Origin: Clostridium sp.
Lineage (GTDB): Bacteria; Bacillota; Clostridia; Clostridiales; Clostridiaceae
DNA: 10,705 bases
Direction: 5' to 3'
Assembly (NCBI GenBank): GCA_003539755.1
Contig: DPOH01000262.1
Coordinates: forward strand, 1-10,705
Both the position numbers and the translations under genes were made by a program. This document shows, piece after piece, positions 6,751 through 10,705 of this stretch. Under the pieces are notes generated by a model. It did not search any database and was not told the origin of the DNA. It saw only the letters and a list, made by a program, of their open reading frames with translations. Numbering within the stretch: position 1 is the first letter of the stretch; each line of letters begins with the position of its first letter.

Positions 6751-6884
6751 ATGCTAAAAAGTTGGTAAATTAATAATTAAGAGGATAATATTCTTAATAT
6801 TAACTAAACGGCTTAATCAAATTTTTAATGGATTAGATAAGCTTTACTTTGAGCGAAGAATAAGCTATTGAAAGGAGAAGAATA
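6751..6884 (+). other. Long pheS leader downstream of the T-box, with a hairpin before the ribosome site
   Basis: 134 nt separate the T-box terminator from the pheS ATG. No gene is supported here. The ribosome site AAAGGAG (6871-6877) is preceded by a possible hairpin: AGCTT (6840-6844) with AAGCT (6862-6866), and inside it CTTT (6847-6850) with GAAG (6855-6858) around a GAGC loop. A second weak pairing is TAATC/GATTA (6814-6818, 6831-6835). Neither arm covers the ribosome site, so a role in translation control is not evident. Confidence 0.35.
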
Positions 6885-7904
6885 ATGAAAGAAAAACTAC
6901 AAGAGCTACAAGAATTAGCTTTAAAGCAAATTGAAGCTGCAACTAAAAGTTCAGAATTAGAAGAAATAAGAGTTAAATTCCTTGGAAAGAAGGGAGAACT
7001 TACTACAATACTAAGAGGTATGGGATCTGTAGCACCAGAAGAAAGACCTTTAGTAGGTAAAATGGTTAATGAAGCTAAGGCGACAGTTGAAGCTAAATTA
7101 GAAGAAGTTATGACAGTAATAAAAAATAAGGAAAAAGCTGAAAAGCTTGCAGGTGAAACTATAGATATTTCACTTCCAGGAAAGAAGAAGGTTATAGGAA
7201 AAAGACATCCTCTTGATTTAACGTTACAAACTATGGAAGATATCTTTGTATCAATGGGATTCACTATAGAAGAAGGTCCAGAAGTAGAATATGACCACTA
7301 TAACTTTGAAGCTTTAAATATTCCTAAGAACCATCCAGCTAGAAGTGAACAAGATACTTTATACATCAACGATAATATAGTACTTAGAACTCAAACTTCA
7401 CCAGTTCAAGCTAGAGTTATGGAAAACCAAAAGCCACCAATAAAGATGATTTCACCTGGTAAAGTTTATAGAGCTGATTCAGTTGATGCAACTCACTCAC
7501 CTATATTCTATCAAATGGAAGGTCTTGTTATAGACAAGGGAGTCACATTTGCAGACTTAAAAGGAACATTAGAATTATTTGCTAAGAAAATGTTTGGAGA
7601 AAAAGTTAAGACTAAATTCAGACCTCACCACTTCCCATTCACAGAACCATCAGCAGAAATGGATGCTACTTGCTTTGTATGTGGAGGAGAAGGATGCAGA
7701 GTATGTAAAAACAGTGGTTGGATAGAAATCTTAGGATGCGGTATGGTTCATCCTGACGTTTTAAGAAACTGTGGAATAGATCCAGAAGTATACAGTGGAT
7801 TTGCATTCGGATTTGGTGTAGATAGAATGGTTATGCTTAAATATGGAATAGATGATATAAGATTATTATACGAAAGTGATATGAGATTCTTAGACCAATT
7901 TTAA
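6885..7904 (+). CDS. pheS: Phenylalanyl-tRNA synthetase alpha subunit
   Basis: This is the catalytic subunit of the cytoplasmic alpha2-beta2 enzyme that charges tRNA-Phe with phenylalanine using ATP. At 339 residues it is the normal bacterial length. An N-terminal coiled-coil arm (about 1-90, rich in E, K, A and L) binds tRNA. The class II catalytic domain (about 105-339) shows HPAR (150-153), motif 2 around KVYRAD (193-198) with R196, FRPHHFPFTEPSAEMD (245-260), and motif 3 GFGVDRM (309-315). GFAFGFG (305-311) keeps the alanine in the Phe pocket that sets side-chain size. A cysteine set C263, C266, C271 and C274 forms two CxxC pairs, common in Firmicute PheS; I cannot say whether it holds zinc. 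AAAGGAG lies 7 nt before the ATG. Expression is governed by the T-box upstream. Confidence 0.98.
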   Translation: MKEKLQELQELALKQIEAATKSSELEEIRVKFLGKKGELTTILRGMGSVAPEERPLVGKMVNEAKATVEAKLEEVMTVIKNKEKAEKLAGETIDISLPGKKKVIGKRHPLDLTLQTMEDIFVSMGFTIEEGPEVEYDHYNFEALNIPKNHPARSEQDTLYINDNIVLRTQTSPVQARVMENQKPPIKMISPGKVYRADSVDATHSPIFYQMEGLVIDKGVTFADLKGTLELFAKKMFGEKVKTKFRPHHFPFTEPSAEMDATCFVCGGEGCRVCKNSGWIEILGCGMVHPDVLRNCGIDPEVYSGFAFGFGVDRMVMLKYGIDDIRLLYESDMRFLDQF

Positions 7905-7906
7905 TC

Positions 7907-7934
7907 AGTTGAGAGTTGAAAGTGGAAAGTTTAA
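7907..7934 (+). repeat. Four tandem heptads AGTTGAR
   Basis: Four consecutive 7-mers follow the pheS stop: AGTTGAG (7907-7913), AGTTGAA (7914-7920), AGTGGAA (7921-7927) and AGTTTAA (7928-7934). Each differs from AGTTGAA by no more than one base. They overlap the left terminal repeat of the element. Confidence 0.75.
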
Positions 7935-7973
7935 GTAAGAAAAGCTTGCAGCTTTTTGGAATTATATTTTTTG

Positions 7974-8003
7974 TTGAGCAATTTTTAAATTTAAGGTTAT
8001 TAT
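7974..8003 (+). promoter_or_regulatory. Possible element-borne promoter toward pheT
   Basis: TTGAGC (7974-7979, 4 of 6) and TATTAT (7998-8003, 5 of 6) with an 18-bp spacer point toward pheT. In A+T-rich DNA this is weak evidence. If active it would give pheT a start independent of the T-box. Confidence 0.25.
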
Positions 8004-8039
8004 AGATTAAGGTTTAAGAAATAAATCAAAGTAATAATG

Positions 8040-8071
8040 AAAGAAATTCAAAGAAATTCCGCAGGAATTTC
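8040..8071 (+). repeat. Tandem 10-mer and perfect hairpin inside the pheS-pheT element
   Basis: AAAGAAATTC is repeated head to tail (8040-8049, 8050-8059). The second copy forms the left arm of a perfect 8-bp inverted repeat with a 3-nt loop: GAAATTCC (8053-8060), GCA, GGAATTTC (8064-8071). There is no T-run after it, so it is not a terminator. Confidence 0.75.
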
Positions 8072-8081
8072 CACATAAAAT

Positions 8082-8137
8082 TGTCAATTGCACACAAGGT
8101 GTACCCAAAAGGGGCATCGATTATTAACTGTCAATTG
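8082..8137 (+). repeat. Direct repeats TGTCAATTG in the pheT leader
   Basis: TGTCAATTG occurs at 8082-8090 and 8129-8137, 47 bp apart. The second copy lies in the right terminal repeat of the element. Between them are two short foldable pieces, ACAC/GTGT (8092-8095, 8099-8102) and CCC/GGG (8104-8106, 8111-8113). The pheT ribosome site begins 5 nt after the second copy. Confidence 0.7.
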
Positions 8138-8155
8138 ATCTAAGGAGGAGATATT

Positions 8156-10534
8156 ATGAAAGTACCATTCAGTTGGTTACAAGATTACGTTGATATAAAT
8201 GTAAGCCCTAAAGAATTAGGAGATAAATTAACATTAACAGGATCACAATTAGAAGAATTAATAATTCAAGGTGATACTATAGATAAAGTAGTAACAGGAA
8301 AGATTACTCAAATAGAAAAACATCCAGATGCAGATAAATTAAGCATCTGTCAAGTTGATATTGGAACTGAAACTATTCAAATAGTTACAGCAGCAACAAA
8401 CATGAAGGAACAAGATGTAGTTCCTGTAGCTTTACATGGTTCAACACTTGCAGATGGAACTAAAATTAAAAAAGGTAAATTAAGAGGTGTACCATCAAAC
8501 GGTATGTTCTGTTCAGAAGAAGAACTTGGAATTGCTGGAGATGAACCAGTACATGGATTATTAATATTACCTTCAGACACTGTTTTAGGTGCTGATATAA
8601 AAGAAGTATTAAAGTTAAACAAAGCTATCTTAGACTTTGAAATAACTTCAAACAGACCAGACTGTTTAAGTATGGTTGGTATGGCTAGAGAAACAGCTGC
8701 TGCATTAAGAACTACATATAAGATGCCAAACATGGAATATAAGGTAACTGGTAGTGGAAATGTAGAAGATGAATTAAAAGTAGAAGTTAAAGATGACTTA
8801 TGCTTAAGATACATGGCAAGAAAAATTAAGAACGTAAAAGTTCAACCATCACCAGGATGGATGCAAGAAAGACTTCTTGAAGCTGGTATAAGACCAATAG
8901 ATAATATAGTTGATATTACTAACTTCGTTATGCTTGAATTAGGTCAACCAATGCATGCCTATGATGCAAGAGAAATATCAACTAACAAAATAGTAGTTGA
9001 AAGAGCTAAAGAAGGAGAAAAGTTTACTACATTAGATGAAGTTGAAAGAAATTTAGATGATTCTATGCTTTGCATTAAAGACAGTGATACTATAGTAGGT
9101 CTTGCTGGAATAATGGGTGGATTAAACTCAGAAATTAAAGAAGATACTACAGAAGTTATATTCGAATCTGCAAACTTTGATGGAACTAACATAAGAGTTA
9201 ACTCTAAGAAATTAGGTTTAAGAAGTGAAGCTTCAAGCAGATTTGAAAAAGATATAGATCCAAACTTAGCTAAATTAGCATTAGATAGAGCTTGCGCTTT
9301 AGTATGTGAATTAGGTTGTGGTGAAGTTGTAGATGGAACTATAGATATATACAATAAAGTTAAGGAAGCTGGAAAAGTTGTAGTAGATTCTAAGTGGGTA
9401 AATGCATTCCTTGGAACTAACTTAAGTAAGGAAGAAATGAAGAGATGCTTAGACAGCGTTGATTTGCCAACAGAAATAGATGGAGATAACTTAGTTGTAA
9501 CAGCTTCAACATTTAGAATTGATATTAAAATAAGAGAAGATATAGCAGAAGAAATTGCAAGAATTTATGGATATGATGTTATTCCTGCTACAACATTCAG
9601 CGTATCTACTGGAAGAGAACCAAAATACAGAAAGAGAATATTAGATGATAAAGTTATAATGCTTGCTACAGGAAGCGGATTAAATCAATCTATCAGCTAC
9701 TCATTTGTATCTCCAAAGGTATTTGATAAAATATGCCTTCCAGAAGATAGTGAATTAAGAAATGTAGTTAAGATAAAGAATCCATTAGGTGAAGATTATA
9801 GTGTAATGAGAACTACTACTTTACCATCAATGATGGAATCATTAAGCAGAAACTACTCAAGAAACAATGAATATGTAAGATTATTCGAAATGGGTAAAGT
9901 TTACATTAAGAATGAAGATGAAAATAAACTTCCGACAGAAAGACATATATTAACTATAGGTATGTATGGAGATTGTGATTACTTAGATCTTAAGGGTGCA
10001 GTTGAAAACATTACTGATGGATTAGGAATTAAAAATGTTAAGTATGAAAGAGAAAGTGAAAATGTAAGCTACCATCCAGGAAAAACAGCTAAGGTTGTAA
10101 TTGGAAAAAATGTGGTTGCTACTTTAGGAGAAGTTCACTTAGATGTAACTGAAAACTATGGAGTAGATGTACCTTGCTATGTAGCTGAAATTAATTTAGA
10201 TGCTCTTTATGAAGCTGCTGATATGGATAGAAAATATAAACCACTTCCAAAATTCCCAGCAGTAACTAGAGATATTGCATTATTAGTTGATGATGTTATA
10301 TTAGTTCAAGAAATTGAAGATACTATAAGAAGAGCTGGTGGAAACTTAGTAGAAAAAGTTGAATTATTTGATATCTACAAAGGTAAACAAATACCAGAAG
10401 GTAAGAAGAGTATAGCTTATGCAATTGCATACAGAGATACAAACAAGACATTACAAGATAAAGATGTAAATAAGGTTCACGATAAGATATTAAGAGCTTT
10501 AGAACATAAATTAGGTGCAACATTAAGAGATTAA
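8156..10534 (+). CDS. pheT: Phenylalanyl-tRNA synthetase beta subunit
   Basis: This partner of PheS binds tRNA-Phe and clears mischarged tyrosine. At 792 residues it is full length. Domains in order: N-terminal B1 and an OB-fold tRNA-binding domain (about 39-150, with HPDADKLSICQVD and KKGKLRGVPSNGMFCSEEEL); the B3/B4 editing domain (about 210-395, with the signatures DFEITSNRPDCLSMVG just before it and GLRSEASSRFEKDIDP); the B5 domain (about 405-475, ending in REDIAEEIARIYGYD); the catalytic-like B6/B7 region (about 490-690, with NPLGEDYSVMRTTTLPSM); and the C-terminal ferredoxin-fold anticodon-binding domain (about 697-792, PKFPAVTRDIALLVDD). AAGGAGGAG (8142-8150) lies close before the ATG (7 nt from the GGAGG core). 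The gene is probably on the T-box-controlled transcript with pheS, but a 251-nt repeat element separates the two, which is unusual since they normally almost touch. Confidence 0.98.
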   Translation: MKVPFSWLQDYVDINVSPKELGDKLTLTGSQLEELIIQGDTIDKVVTGKITQIEKHPDADKLSICQVDIGTETIQIVTAATNMKEQDVVPVALHGSTLADGTKIKKGKLRGVPSNGMFCSEEELGIAGDEPVHGLLILPSDTVLGADIKEVLKLNKAILDFEITSNRPDCLSMVGMARETAAALRTTYKMPNMEYKVTGSGNVEDELKVEVKDDLCLRYMARKIKNVKVQPSPGWMQERLLEAGIRPIDNIVDITNFVMLELGQPMHAYDAREISTNKIVVERAKEGEKFTTLDEVERNLDDSMLCIKDSDTIVGLAGIMGGLNSEIKEDTTEVIFESANFDGTNIRVNSKKLGLRSEASSRFEKDIDPNLAKLALDRACALVCELGCGEVVDGTIDIYNKVKEAGKVVVDSKWVNAFLGTNLSKEEMKRCLDSVDLPTEIDGDNLVVTASTFRIDIKIREDIAEEIARIYGYDVIPATTFSVSTGREPKYRKRILDDKVIMLATGSGLNQSISYSFVSPKVFDKICLPEDSELRNVVKIKNPLGEDYSVMRTTTLPSMMESLSRNYSRNNEYVRLFEMGKVYIKNEDENKLPTERHILTIGMYGDCDYLDLKGAVENITDGLGIKNVKYERESENVSYHPGKTAKVVIGKNVVATLGEVHLDVTENYGVDVPCYVAEINLDALYEAADMDRKYKPLPKFPAVTRDIALLVDDVILVQEIEDTIRRAGGNLVEKVELFDIYKGKQIPEGKKSIAYAIAYRDTNKTLQDKDVNKVHDKILRALEHKLGATLRD

Positions 10535-10544
10535 TTTTGTGAAG

Positions 10545-10584
10545 AAAAAAGTGCAGTCATTATTTGACTGCATTTTTTCTTTTT
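10545..10584. terminator. Bidirectional intrinsic terminator after pheT
   Basis: TGCAGTCA (10552-10559) pairs perfectly with TGACTGCA (10565-10572) around a 5-nt loop. The stem is extended by a G-T pair and an A/T run. The T-tract on the plus strand (10573-10578 and 10580-10584) ends pheST. The A-run at 10545-10550 provides a U-tract for transcripts coming from the right on the minus strand. Confidence 0.92.
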
Positions 10585-10675
10585 AGCTTGATTTTCCTGT
10601 TATTGTTTTGAATAGAGTTATAATTATAAAAATTATACAAGCGCCTACAGAGGCATATAATAATAAGTCATGCAT
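10583..10675 (-). CDS. Possible small single-span membrane peptide (30 aa)
   Basis: On the minus strand an ATG opens a 30-codon frame whose product has one hydrophobic stretch, LLLYASVGACIIFIIITLF, flanked by an acidic N-terminus (MHD) and a basic tail (KTITGKSS). Its stop codon falls in the T-tract of the pheT terminator, which is bidirectional and could end this transcript. Only a weak GGA (10685-10687) stands 9 nt before the start, and an in-frame stop (10700-10702) excludes a longer protein. I do not recognise a family. It may be a real small protein or a chance frame in A+T-rich DNA. Confidence 0.35.
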   Translation of the reverse strand: MHDLLLYASVGACIIFIIITLFKTITGKSS

Positions 10676-10705
10676 TATATGTATTCCGTTACTGAAAACT
10701 TATAA

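Larger units (their letters stand above)
7904..8139. mobile_element. MITE-like repeat element between pheS and pheT
   Basis: The 251-nt pheS-pheT gap has imperfect terminal inverted repeats: 16 nt at 7904-7919 (beginning ATCAGTTGA) and, on the opposite strand, 16 nt at 8124-8139 (beginning ATCAATTGA), matching at 13 of 16 positions. Between them lie heptad repeats, a terminator-like hairpin AAAAGCT-TGC-AGCTTTT (7940-7956), a tandem 10-mer, a perfect hairpin and a second copy of the right-end core. No reading frame of note occurs inside and no clear target-site duplication is seen. The shape fits a small non-coding, non-autonomous element; its family is not identified, and its left end touches the last base of the pheS stop codon. 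Confidence 0.5.

Noticed and set aside
6751..6768. Five-codon frame MLKSW right after the T-box terminator
   Set aside because: Its only possible ribosome site is the terminator stem itself; nothing suggests a real leader peptide.
6833..7264. Minus-strand frame opposite pheS
   Set aside because: It lies antisense to a well-recognised gene, has no family features, and its serine-rich composition is what the reverse strand of this coding sequence gives.
8082..8137. Repeated TGTCAATTG considered as a CRISPR-like array or attachment site
   Set aside because: Only two 9-bp copies, 47 bp apart, with no integrase or cas gene in the window; better explained as part of the repeat element.
7905..8155. 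Second T-box or riboswitch between pheS and pheT
   Set aside because: No AGGGTGG-type T-box sequence, no specifier loop and no terminator/antiterminator pair could be found.
8377..8814. Minus-strand frame opposite pheT (first)
   Set aside because: Shadow of pheT with no recognisable domain and no ribosome site.
8959..9354. Minus-strand frame opposite pheT (second)
   Set aside because: Shadow of pheT; low-complexity serine-rich translation.
10323..10523. Minus-strand frame opposite the pheT C-terminus
   Set aside because: Leucine/tyrosine-rich antisense reading of the anticodon-binding domain; no support.

Overview
The window reads as chromosomal DNA from a low-GC, spore-former-type Firmicute, most likely Clostridium sensu stricto. 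The DNA is strongly A+T rich, arginine is mostly AGA, Shine-Dalgarno sites are strong (AGGAGG/GAGGTG types), one gene starts with TTG, and the phenylalanyl-tRNA synthetase operon is under a T-box. The genus is inferred from style and gene content, not from a search.

Layout. (1) Positions 113-2959 (+): a tight three-gene operon with a KtrB/TrkH-type K+ channel subunit, its KtrA/TrkA regulatory subunit, and a SpoU/TrmH-family RNA 2'-O-methyltransferase. It ends at a strong bidirectional hairpin terminator (3002-3036). (2) 3080-4258 (-): trpB alone, with all its catalytic residues but no trpA or other trp gene beside it. It faces the first operon and shares its terminator. (3) 4434-6449 (+): a MATE-family exporter followed 10 nt later by a MerR-family regulator. 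The promoter has the 19-bp spacer expected of a MerR-activated promoter and lies inside a cluster of repeated TTTATACT boxes. The regulator has an awkward start and looks short at its C-terminus. (4) 6458-6884 (+): promoter, phenylalanine-specific T-box leader (TTC specifier, AGGGTGG T-box, terminator/antiterminator) and a further 134-nt leader. (5) 6885-10534 (+): pheS and pheT, the two subunits of phenylalanyl-tRNA synthetase, separated by an unusually long 251-nt gap that is filled by a small MITE-like repeat element. A bidirectional terminator closes the operon. (6) A possible 30-residue membrane peptide gene on the minus strand runs into that terminator.

How it fits together. Most of the window is housekeeping: potassium uptake, rRNA/tRNA methylation, tryptophan synthesis from indole and serine, and charging of tRNA-Phe under feedback from uncharged tRNA-Phe. 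The MATE-merR pair looks like a self-contained inducible efflux module. I see no CRISPR, phage, transposase or obvious defence genes, and no clear new multi-gene system. The parts most worth a second look are the repeat element splitting pheS from pheT, the box array and odd start/end of the merR gene, and the lone trpB.
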